Source: Lachnospiraceae bacterium UBA7589 (GTDB lineage: Bacteria > Bacillota > Clostridia > Lachnospirales > Lachnospiraceae). From it: DNA of 8,614 nucleotides. The position numbers and the translations under genes are program-made. The notes beneath the pieces are model-generated. The model had not been told where the DNA came from and did not search any database. It saw only the letters and a program-made list of their open reading frames with translations. Every line of letters starts with the position of its first letter. The stretch's first letter is position 1. Shown here in pieces: positions 1-6,478 of this stretch. The stretch lies in assembly GCA_002476495.1 (NCBI GenBank), contig DLKL01000022.1:1-8614 (forward strand), given 5' to 3'.

Positions 1-53
1 ATATGAACAAGGAAATCAAAATAACGGGCTAAAAGCTCACGGAGGTAATCATT

Positions 54-509
54 ATGAATAGAAATAATAACATGTCAACAGGTGAAGCTGTACTACTGAC
101 AGTCGGATTATTTTTAGTAATCTGTTTCTTTGTATCAATCTTTGGTGATGAGCCGGAATGCGCAAAAGCCGGATGTGACAATCCTGTATCCAAAGACGGA
201 GATTATTGCTGCTTACATGACTCATACGCAAAAAGATATCATAAATCCCATGGAACAAGCAGCTCCTATAGCGATACAACGATAAGTAGTTCAAACTCAA
301 ATTCCTCTTCCGGCAGCTATAAGACCGGTAGCTCAGGCAGTAAATATAATAGCAGTCACTCTTATGATTCTTATGATGACGGTTACGATGATGTCTACAT
401 GGATGGGGATTATGACCAGGATAGATATGACAGGGATGATGATTATGCCTCCGGAGTAGATGATGCTATTGAAGATGATTGGGAAGAGGGCAACGAGGGG
501 GATTGGTAA
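54..509 (+). CDS. Small membrane-anchored protein with Cys/His cluster and acidic Asp/Tyr-rich tail
   Basis: This is a hypothetical 151-residue protein of unknown function. The start is supported by a strong GGAGGT ribosome binding site at 41-46, seven bases before the ATG. Residues about 11-31 form one hydrophobic helix, probably a membrane anchor without a cleavage site. Next comes a compact Cys/His cluster (C36, C41, C52, C53, H55; pattern C-x4-C-x10-CC-x-H), which looks like a small metal-binding knuckle. Residues about 66-100 are Ser/Asn/Gly-rich and probably disordered. Residues about 103-151 are dominated by Asp, Tyr and Glu and end in DW. With few positive charges near the N-terminus the orientation is uncertain. 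It lies 113 bp before the HNH gene in the same direction, with no terminator visible between them, so co-transcription is possible. The gene is very probably real; its function is not known. Confidence 0.75.
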   Translation: MNRNNNMSTGEAVLLTVGLFLVICFFVSIFGDEPECAKAGCDNPVSKDGDYCCLHDSYAKRYHKSHGTSSSYSDTTISSSNSNSSSGSYKTGSSGSKYNSSHSYDSYDDGYDDVYMDGDYDQDRYDRDDDYASGVDDAIEDDWEEGNEGDW

Positions 510-586
510 TGTGGAGTAGTTGATTATAAATGAGAAAATGGTGCAATTAAAATAAAACCAGATGTTGTAAAAATGATAATGTATGT

Positions 587-595
587 TGTTATGAT
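587..595 (+). promoter_or_regulatory. Possible extended -10 promoter for the HNH gene
   Basis: The sequence TGTTATGAT (587-595) fits an extended -10 (TG-n-TATAAT) with one mismatch. A TTGTAA at 565-570 could act as the -35, but the 19-base spacer is long. Transcription would start near 602, just before the AAGGGAG ribosome binding site at 606-612 and the ATG at 623. This is read by eye; AT-rich DNA gives many such matches. Confidence 0.35.
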
Positions 596-622
596 ATTTA
601 TATATAAGGGAGAAAATATATT

Positions 623-2248
623 ATGAAATTGATTTTATTTGTTTTGGTAATGTGGATAACTGTTAAAGTAGTACTGCGCATAAAATACAGGAAATTAGAA
701 AAAGAGATTTTGAAAACACTTGAATATGCAGGATGGGATGTTGTTACATATTTTGATGAGAACGTAAGAGTGAAAAGCCGACAAGCATTAGAGAAATATG
801 ATGATATAAAATTCTTTAAAGAAAACGAAGGAAAGTTTGAACAAGCGGAAATGATACTTATGAAAAAGCAGCAAGTATCACACACTTTGAAAAATTTTCT
901 TGATAACAATGATTATAAAAAACGTGTAACGTATAGACGAATAGTCAAAAATATTAATGCACTTTTGAAGAATGCAGAGGCATATCGTATTTGTGTTGAC
1001 TATTATTCGGCAGCAGGAAATCATTTGGGGCAAAAAGAAATATGTGTTACACAATATAAGATTAATACGTTAAAGGCAGATCCTTCGATATTGATGGGAA
1101 AGGGAGAATATAATAAGTTCTTAAAGGAACAACAAAAAGATGCATTAAATAAAAAACATCGTGAATATTACGAAAAAGTCAATAAAGTAATTGATTATGC
1201 AAATCAGTATAAGGATAGTATTGTAATAAGAGGGCAGCAAGAGAAAATTGATGACTTAATGGCACAATTGTTTGACAGAACGGTAAATAGTATTAAAAAA
1301 ATTAAAAGTACAGATAGTGAAGAATGGGATATCATTGAAAAATTTATATTAAGTATTAATGAACAAATAGAAAAAATTGTAAGTGAAAATCAAAAGATTT
1401 TAGAATATTATGATTCAGAAGATTTTAAGAAAATCAAGGACACCTGTGAAGCTCTAATGAGTAGCCAGAGGGAATTCAATGATTATATTAATGAAAAAAT
1501 TCAATCAATATCAAAATTATTTGGGACCAGGGTTTTAAGAAATGAAACAGTTTCGGATGATGAGCAAAATTATATCAGACCATATAAGAAAACGATTTCA
1601 CCCTTTAATGCTGAGGTTTCGTCAACTGTGTTTGCCAGTGCAGAAAATAATCCATTAGTATATGTTGTGAAAAATTTCTATCCAAATAAGGAGATGTATC
1701 CTGAACAGATACAAAAATTGCAATTACTGGTTGAAGAGCTTGAAACGTTGAAAGAAGCAAAGCAAATTATAGATAATTATAAACAGGATTATCAGCAGTA
1801 TATTGAAAATGTTCCGGATTATGTAATGTCTAATGACGAGGCCGGTTTCTATTCTAGATTGGGTTTTGCGTATATAGATGAAAGTATGCTTACTGTTGAA
1901 TATAAGTTTTCGTATACATCAGGTGGAGGTTTGGCACAACGTTCGTTTACGGTACCTATGACAGAGGATACTATTGCTGAGCTTGTAACAATGCTTCAAA
2001 GTAAGCTTACAGCCGGTGCATTTGCTAAAGAACAAAGAGCTTTAATGACGAGAAAATTAAGAGATGCAATAAAAATAAGAGATAATTATACCTGTTGTAT
2101 TTGTGGAAATTCTGTTGCGGCAGAACCTAATTTATTACTTGAAATTGATCACATCATTCCGATAGCAAAGGGTGGAACAACCGAAGAAAATAACTTACAG
2201 ACCTTGTGCTGGAAATGTAATCGTTCAAAAGGTAGCAAGATTATTTGA
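623..2248 (+). CDS. Membrane-anchored protein with C-terminal HNH endonuclease domain
   Basis: A 541-residue protein. The ATG has an AAGGGAG ribosome binding site at 606-612. Residues 1-19 are hydrophobic and followed by Arg/Lys, giving a signal anchor with the bulk probably cytoplasmic. Residues about 40-420 are charged, Lys/Glu-rich and mostly helical or coiled-coil-like, with no recognised catalytic motif. Residues about 425-485 contain a Gly-rich SYTSGGG turn and a beta-rich patch, then the HNH domain (about 483-541). HNH residues visible are C491 and C494 (CxxC), D509-H510 (the DH metal/catalytic pair), N524, C529 and C532 (CxxC), and N533 in the terminal CNRSKG. All key positions of the McrA-like HNH fold are intact, so a metal-dependent DNA nuclease is likely. 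A membrane-tethered HNH enzyme suggests defence against incoming DNA or DNA processing at the envelope, but there is no methylase or other restriction partner here. The domain call is firm; the biological role is inferred. Confidence 0.88.
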   Translation: MKLILFVLVMWITVKVVLRIKYRKLEKEILKTLEYAGWDVVTYFDENVRVKSRQALEKYDDIKFFKENEGKFEQAEMILMKKQQVSHTLKNFLDNNDYKKRVTYRRIVKNINALLKNAEAYRICVDYYSAAGNHLGQKEICVTQYKINTLKADPSILMGKGEYNKFLKEQQKDALNKKHREYYEKVNKVIDYANQYKDSIVIRGQQEKIDDLMAQLFDRTVNSIKKIKSTDSEEWDIIEKFILSINEQIEKIVSENQKILEYYDSEDFKKIKDTCEALMSSQREFNDYINEKIQSISKLFGTRVLRNETVSDDEQNYIRPYKKTISPFNAEVSSTVFASAENNPLVYVVKNFYPNKEMYPEQIQKLQLLVEELETLKEAKQIIDNYKQDYQQYIENVPDYVMSNDEAGFYSRLGFAYIDESMLTVEYKFSYTSGGGLAQRSFTVPMTEDTIAELVTMLQSKLTAGAFAKEQRALMTRKLRDAIKIRDNYTCCICGNSVAAEPNLLLEIDHIIPIAKGGTTEENNLQTLCWKCNRSKGSKII

Positions 2249-2301
2249 TTAGTAAAAAGTGTAATATATATGGAATATGGGTATTTGAACCGAATCAATG
2301 T

Positions 2302-2335
2302 AAGGACGTGGAAAAAATTTTCTGCGTCCTTTTTT
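2302..2335 (+). terminator. Strong intrinsic terminator after the HNH gene
   Basis: The arms AAGGACG (2302-2308) and CGTCCTT (2325-2331) pair perfectly. The enclosed stretch also pairs through GAAAA and TTTTC, extending the stem to a very small loop, and a run of six T follows at 2330-2335. The terminator lies 53 bases after the HNH stop codon and separates that gene from the region to its right. The palindrome is nearly symmetric, but only the + side has a long T-run directly after the stem. Confidence 0.88.
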
Positions 2336-2336
2336 A

Positions 2337-2365
2337 GTGCCAATAGATATTATATATGTTATAAT
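2337..2365 (+). promoter_or_regulatory. Promoter-like element with perfect extended -10
   Basis: TGTTATAAT at 2357-2365 is a perfect extended -10. GTGCCA at 2337-2342 matches TTGACA at four of six positions with a 17-base spacer. It lies two bases beyond the T-run of the preceding terminator. The predicted transcription start is near 2372, about 160 nt before the ATG at 2533, so the transcript would carry a long leader. No riboswitch or convincing leader peptide was recognised in 2366-2532; a 5-bp arm pair (2376-2380 with 2396-2400) is too weak to call. Confidence 0.55.
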
Positions 2366-2517
2366 GAATATGATTTGTGGGATTAATTATGCTGACCACA
2401 CCATTGAGGAATATGGAAATATACATAGATGATAAAAAATAGAATATGTCAAAATAAATATTGGAGTATCGGATAGATTATGTTCTGATGCAGAATGTTT
2501 TATTTTTAGCAGATGAA

Positions 2518-2523
2518 AAGGGG
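2518..2523 (+). promoter_or_regulatory. Ribosome binding site deciding the start at 2533
   Basis: AAGGGG lies nine bases before the ATG at 2533. The frame is open upstream to a TTG at 2461 and an internal ATG at 2488, but neither has comparable spacing to a purine-rich site, and homology to the family begins at the MSKYNSLWEY segment. The 2533 start is therefore preferred. Confidence 0.7.
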
Positions 2524-2532
2524 AAAAATAGA

Positions 2533-2742
2533 ATGAGTAAATATAATTCGTTATGGGAATATGTGAGAGATAATTGCAATTCATCTTTTAAACTGACATT
2601 TCAACAAATTCAACAGATTGCAGGAATTCCGATTGACCATTCTTTTTTAAAATATAAAAAAGAGCTTACGGAATATGGATGTCAGGTTGAGAAAATATCT
2701 ATGAAAGAACAAAATGTTATCTTTAGTAAGATTGATTTATAA
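2533..2742 (+). CDS. Small DUF7662-like protein
   Basis: A 69-residue soluble protein. It opens with a Y-x-x-L-W-E-Y segment (residues about 4-10). An L-T-F-Q-Q-I-Q-Q-I-A-G-I-P helix/turn follows (about 21-33), and it ends in a short strand pair, VEKISMKEQNVIFSKI. This pattern (aromatic start, LTFxxIxxIxGxPL, C-terminal V-x-x-I-x-x-x-x-x-x-V-x-F) resembles the DUF7662 family from memory; no function is known for that family. It seems to lack the longer Trp-rich middle of many members. It sits alone between a terminator/promoter pair on the left and the glycan block on the right. No DNA-binding or catalytic residues are evident. It is confidently a gene, with moderate confidence in the family name. 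Confidence 0.72.
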   Translation: MSKYNSLWEYVRDNCNSSFKLTFQQIQQIAGIPIDHSFLKYKKELTEYGCQVEKISMKEQNVIFSKIDL

Positions 2743-2844
2743 ATCCAAAAACTTAAATTTTAAAGAAAATATGCCGATTTAATAAGTGTAGTGAAACAAA
2801 AATCCGGTTGTTAAGACTTCGGTAGGAGATGCTTGTATCCTGGC

Positions 2845-2850
2845 TATAAT
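2845..2850 (+). promoter_or_regulatory. Possible -10 element before the glycosyltransferase/GRE operon
   Basis: A perfect TATAAT lies 20 bases before the ATG at 2871. No good -35 hexamer is found 16-19 bases upstream (that stretch is Gly-codon-like GGTAGGA), and the TG extension is out of register. If used, the 5' leader would be only about 14 nt. No terminator was seen between 2743 and 2870, so read-through from the 2337 promoter is an alternative source of transcription. Confidence 0.3.
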
Positions 2851-2870
2851 ATATGTGTAAAAGGTGAAAA

Positions 2871-4055
2871 ATGAGTTGCGAAGAAAAAATATCGATAATA
2901 GATTTACTAAAGCATAGAAGAATATGGATATATGGAATTGGGGTTGTCGGTAAAAGGGTTTGCCGTATTTTCAATTATTTTGGAATAGAGATAGAGGGTA
3001 TTATTGTATCGTCAATGAAAGGAAACATTGATACCTATATGGGGATTGCTGTAAGAGAGCTTGATGAATGCTGTATACCGGCGGAAGCTCTTGTGGTTGT
3101 AACTGCAACAGGAAGGGCAAAGGATGAAATATGCGCTAATATAGCTTCGGAGAATAGAGAATATATTGTATGGACACCTGAGCTTCTTACTGGGTTCTGG
3201 AAATCCTGTGAGTACAAATTCATAAACAGAAAAAAAGATAAAAACAAGCTGTGTCTTGTGCTTAGCGGATATAAGGATTTTTTATGGGAAAATGTATATG
3301 AACGGTTAAATAAATATACTCCTGATAATGTGGAAATTTGTTTATGCTCCGCAGGAAAGTATTGTGAAGCCTTAAGTGAAATTGCTGAAAAGTACAATTG
3401 GTCATATCTTTCAGTGCCTGTTAATAGCGTGTCTTTGACTCAGAATATATGTATTTCTATCTTTGAAAAAGCCGATTGGATATACAAAATGGACGAAGAT
3501 ATGTTCGTCACACAGGGAACCTTTGAAAACATGTATACAATTTCACAAAAAGTAATTGCTTCGGGAACATATGATTTTGGTGTGTGCAGTCCTTTGATTC
3601 CTGTAAATTCCATTGGATACAGATATATCCTTGAGAAGTATGGGAAACTGTCTGAATTTGAAAGAATGTATGGAAAGGCATATGTTGGTGGTTCGGCACA
3701 GAGAGAAATTGAAAGAAACCCTTTAACGTCGGCATATATGTGGGGTGAGGGAGAACTGCCTCAATTAGATGATATAGCTGAGGACTTTAAGGATAATGAA
3801 GAATATGTACTCTGTAATACACGTCTCAGTATAGGCCTAATATTGTTCCGGCGTGAGCTTTGGAATCGGATGCAAGGCTTTGTTGTCTATGGAAATATGG
3901 ATCTTGGTGTGGATGAAGAAGATATTAACGCCTTCTGCATCAATGACTCCAAGGTAATGGCTATTGCCATGAATGCTGTTGCCGGTCATTTTGGATTTGG
4001 AAAGCAGACTGATGAAATGAAAAAATATTATCAAAACAATAGAAATAGATTTTAA
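2871..4055 (+). CDS. Glycosyltransferase-like protein with N-terminal Rossmann-like module
   Basis: A 394-residue protein. An AAGGTG ribosome binding site lies at 2861-2866. Residues about 15-115 form a Rossmann-like module: a hydrophobic strand ending in YGIGVVG (GxGxxG at 22-27), further strands EIEGIIVSS and ALVVVTATG. Such modules occur in clostridial glycan clusters as PglD-N/epimerase-like nucleotide-binding folds. Residues about 125-394 form a second domain starting with the strand LCLVLSGYK (about 127-135). It contains a D208-E209-D210 motif after a hydrophobic strand (WIYKMDED), typical of the metal/nucleotide-sugar site in GT-A glycosyltransferases, and a later GVDEED acidic motif that could carry the catalytic base. 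No membrane segments are seen, so it is probably cytoplasmic. The same domain recurs in the gene at 7259. It is first gene of the block; the next start is 17 bases away. The acceptor and donor are unknown. Confidence 0.8.
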   Translation: MSCEEKISIIDLLKHRRIWIYGIGVVGKRVCRIFNYFGIEIEGIIVSSMKGNIDTYMGIAVRELDECCIPAEALVVVTATGRAKDEICANIASENREYIVWTPELLTGFWKSCEYKFINRKKDKNKLCLVLSGYKDFLWENVYERLNKYTPDNVEICLCSAGKYCEALSEIAEKYNWSYLSVPVNSVSLTQNICISIFEKADWIYKMDEDMFVTQGTFENMYTISQKVIASGTYDFGVCSPLIPVNSIGYRYILEKYGKLSEFERMYGKAYVGGSAQREIERNPLTSAYMWGEGELPQLDDIAEDFKDNEEYVLCNTRLSIGLILFRRELWNRMQGFVVYGNMDLGVDEEDINAFCINDSKVMAIAMNAVAGHFGFGKQTDEMKKYYQNNRNRF

Positions 4056-4059
4056 CAGT

Positions 4060-4063
4060 GGAG
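4060..4063 (+). promoter_or_regulatory. Ribosome binding site deciding the start at 4073
   Basis: GGAG lies nine bases before the ATG at 4073, just after the stop codon of the preceding gene. The frame could also start with GTG at 4058, but that start would overlap its own Shine-Dalgarno and has no site upstream. The ATG is preferred. Confidence 0.65.
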
Positions 4064-4072
4064 TATGATCAA

Positions 4073-4450
4073 ATGGATGAAAAGATAAAGACAATTATAA
4101 AATGGCTCGAAAACGAAGTAAAGGGCAAAGGCTGGGAAGAATATTTAAAAACCTACGGATATAAAAAAGTCGCAGTCTATGGAGCCGGCGACCTGGGGAA
4201 ATATCTGATTTGGGCATTGAACGGCAGCAATATCGAAATCAGCTGCGTGATAGATCGGAGGGCAAGTGAAATTGAGCTCTTTGAGAATCATACAGTGTAT
4301 ACCTTGGAGTCTTTTATTGAAAAAAATATAGATACAGATGCAATTATTGTAACAGCAATAAGTGCATATGAAGAAGTGCTGGAATATGTTACCGGATTAA
4401 GACCGGAACTACCGGTATTGTTTTTAAGAGATATGGTATATGAATTTTAA
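4073..4450 (+). CDS. Standalone Rossmann-like (GxGxxG) protein
   Basis: A 125-residue protein from the ATG at 4073. After an N-terminal amphipathic helix (WLENEVKGKGWEEYLKTYG) comes the strand KKVAVYGAGDLGKYLIWAL, a textbook GxGxxG turn at 37-42. A strand ending in CVIDRRA, where an acidic residue could contact a ribose, and a further hydrophobic strand AIIVTAISA follow. It ends about where a single nucleotide-binding module would end, so no catalytic domain is attached. The architecture matches the N-terminal modules of the flanking glycosyltransferase-like proteins (2871 and 7259), as if the module were encoded separately. It may be a cofactor-binding or sugar-nucleotide-binding partner, or a scaffold for its neighbours. 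It lies 17 bases after the previous gene and 18 bases before the GRE gene. No function is established. Confidence 0.75.
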   Translation: MDEKIKTIIKWLENEVKGKGWEEYLKTYGYKKVAVYGAGDLGKYLIWALNGSNIEISCVIDRRASEIELFENHTVYTLESFIEKNIDTDAIIVTAISAYEEVLEYVTGLRPELPVLFLRDMVYEF

Positions 4451-4468
4451 AGATGGGGTAGACAATGT

Positions 4469-6478
4469 ATGTTGAATATGGTCAGGGAAAAAAGGGGAAA
4501 AAACGAGCAAAAGCTTCACGAACTTAAGCAAAACGGCGAATTGTATACGTGGAAGGAGCAATTTAAAAAGGAGACATTCCCGGAATATTTTAATATTTCC
4601 AGGACTAAGCCGTTATATGAAGTTTTTGACTATATATGCAGAAATATAAATATAAGCATTGAAGAAGAAAACAGATTTGTATACTTCCTGGATTATGTAT
4701 TTTTACTTGATGAAGTCAGAGGCTATCAGTTTGGCAATATCACACCTGATTATGCTTCTTTTCTTAAATACGGTTTGGAAGGATTAAAGTCTGAGACAGA
4801 CAAATCTGAGTATGCAAAAGAATATAATGCTACTATTGAATCAATTGAAATACTAATTAAAAGGATTGTCGGCTATCTTGAAAAAAACCAATCTGCCAAT
4901 AACAAAAGAAAAATTGATTGGTTTAAAAATATGATTCATTATGGTGCAATGCACTTTGAAGAAGCAATCCAGAGAGTTCTGTTTGTAAATCAAATAATAT
5001 GGCAGACAGATCACAGACTGATAGGACTTGGGGCAGTAGATAGCTATTTGGCTGATTATTATGAACATGATATTAATTCAGGATATATAACCGGGGAAGA
5101 AGCCAAAGAAATATTAAAGGATTTCTTTATAGAGCTGCATAACTATTATTGGCTGAAAAGTAATATGCTAATGGGGGATACAGGACAAATAATTGTAATT
5201 GGCAAGACCGGATTAAATGGAGAGTATTTGTATAATGACCTGACTATTATGATTATGCAGATTATAAAAGAACTGGCATTTCCGGATCCTAAGGTGCTTT
5301 TAAGAGTCAATAAGCATACACCTGATGAGGTATTGGAGCCGGCAATAGATTGTATTGCTTCAGGTGTAGGAAGTCCGCTGCTCTCAAATGATGAGGTGGT
5401 AATAAGGAGATTAATAGAGTTTGGGATTGATGTAAAAGATGCTCATGAATATACGGTGTCCGCATGCTGGGAGCCTTTAATTGGCGGTAAAAGTGTTTCC
5501 CTGAATAATATGACTACATTAAATTTTATGCGACCGTTAGAAAATTTGTTTAAAAGGGATAACTTACTTAAGATACAGAATTTTGAGGATTTGATAAATA
5601 GATATGAATTTTATCTGGAAAAGAATTTGAATGCTGTAAAAAGGATTATTGACGGTGGAAAATTTCAAAAGGATACTGTAATGTCTGTATTCATGGAAGG
5701 GTGTAAGGAAAAGGATGCTTCTAAAGGAGGTGCGAGGTATTTTGACGCAGGTATTACCACCGTTGCCCTGGGAAATGTAATCGATTCGTTGATTAATATA
5801 AAAAAGTATGTATTTGAAGAACATAAATATACTTTGCTCGATATAAAACAAAAATTAGTATTTAATTTTCGGGGTGAAGATTTATTATTAAATGAACTGA
5901 AAAAAGAGGGCTCAAAATACGGATTAGACGACGAAGAAACTATTGCTTTATCAAAAAGAATAGTATTGATGGTTAGTAAATATACCGAAAATTATACATC
6001 TCCTAATGGAGGAAGATTAAAGTTTGGACTGAGTGCTCCGGTATATATAGATGCGGCAGTGGGCTCAATGGCATCCTTTGATGGAAGAAAAGCCGGAGAA
6101 CCATATAAAGTACATATATCTAACGAGACAGCATCTTCATATACGCAAGTGATTAATTTTGCTTCCGCTATGGATTACTGTGGAAATCGTTTTAATGGAA
6201 ATGTTGTTGATATTATGGTAAATCCGGACTTTATTAAGGATAACCAAGAAAAATTCAAGTATTTACTGATTGGTGCAATCAAACGGGGATTTTTTCAAAT
6301 GCAGGCAAATGTTGTAAGCAGTGACATATTAATTGATGCTAAGGAGCATCCGGATAAACACACAGGCTTAATAGTCAGAGTCTGGGGATTTAGTGCATAT
6401 TTTATTGATCTGCCGGATTCTTACAAAAATGTCCTGATTAACCGGGCATTAATCAGTGAAGGGAAGATGGCGGTATAA
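4469..6478 (+). CDS. Glycyl radical enzyme (PFL-like family), unknown substrate
   Basis: A 669-residue oxygen-sensitive radical enzyme. The start follows a GGGG site at 4454-4457; an ATG at 4478 is an alternative. The PFL-like barrel covers roughly 30-560. The catalytic Cys is C333 in SACWEP, with E335 two residues on, the C-x-E arrangement of dehydratase/eliminase-type GREs (glycerol, propanediol, choline, hydroxyproline). It is not the Cys-Cys pair of pyruvate formate-lyase. The C-terminal radical site is RVWGFSAYF with Gly at 640; usual motifs read RV-A/S-G-Y/F, so W639 is unusual, as is W334 beside the Cys. If aligned without gaps to glycerol dehydratase, the substrate-binding Asp 14 residues after the Cys is N347 here. 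It is shorter than typical members (about 760-850), mainly before the Cys. The activase gene overlaps by one base. The family is certain; the reaction is not, but a role on a glycan precursor is suggested by the neighbours. Confidence 0.93.
   Translation: MLNMVREKRGKNEQKLHELKQNGELYTWKEQFKKETFPEYFNISRTKPLYEVFDYICRNINISIEEENRFVYFLDYVFLLDEVRGYQFGNITPDYASFLKYGLEGLKSETDKSEYAKEYNATIESIEILIKRIVGYLEKNQSANNKRKIDWFKNMIHYGAMHFEEAIQRVLFVNQIIWQTDHRLIGLGAVDSYLADYYEHDINSGYITGEEAKEILKDFFIELHNYYWLKSNMLMGDTGQIIVIGKTGLNGEYLYNDLTIMIMQIIKELAFPDPKVLLRVNKHTPDEVLEPAIDCIASGVGSPLLSNDEVVIRRLIEFGIDVKDAHEYTVSACWEPLIGGKSVSLNNMTTLNFMRPLENLFKRDNLLKIQNFEDLINRYEFYLEKNLNAVKRIIDGGKFQKDTVMSVFMEGCKEKDASKGGARYFDAGITTVALGNVIDSLINIKKYVFEEHKYTLLDIKQKLVFNFRGEDLLLNELKKEGSKYGLDDEETIALSKRIVLMVSKYTENYTSPNGGRLKFGLSAPVYIDAAVGSMASFDGRKAGEPYKVHISNETASSYTQVINFASAMDYCGNRFNGNVVDIMVNPDFIKDNQEKFKYLLIGAIKRGFFQMQANVVSSDILIDAKEHPDKHTGLIVRVWGFSAYFIDLPDSYKNVLINRALISEGKMAV

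Noticed and set aside
26..38. Small hairpin GGGCT-AAA-AGCTC before the first gene
   Set aside because: Five pairs including one G-U and no T-run; too weak to be a terminator or a regulator.
1..61. 3' end of an upstream gene at the left edge
   Set aside because: Two frames are open from the edge (stops at 30-32 and 59-61), but the fragments are too short to choose between or identify.
2032..2248. HNH domain as evidence of a homing endonuclease, intron or mobile element
   Set aside because: No interrupted gene, inverted repeats, target duplications or reverse transcriptase are visible; the domain is the C-terminus of a larger anchored protein.
2376..2400. Inverted arms TGTGG / CCACA in the leader
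   Set aside because: A five-base stem around a 15-base loop is expected by chance in a region of this size.
2389..2442. 17-codon leader peptide starting at ATG 2389
   Set aside because: No clear ribosome binding site and no run of regulatory codons; likely chance.
2387..2584. 65-codon open frame on the - strand across the 2366-2532 leader
   Set aside because: Low-complexity, rich in Tyr/Phe/Ser/Ile/His as expected of reversed AT-rich DNA, and overlaps the start of the DUF7662-like gene.
4469..6478. Calling the GRE pyruvate formate-lyase
   Set aside because: There is no Cys-Cys pair. The active-site loop has a single Cys followed by x-Glu-Pro, and the protein is about 90 residues shorter than E. 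coli PFL.
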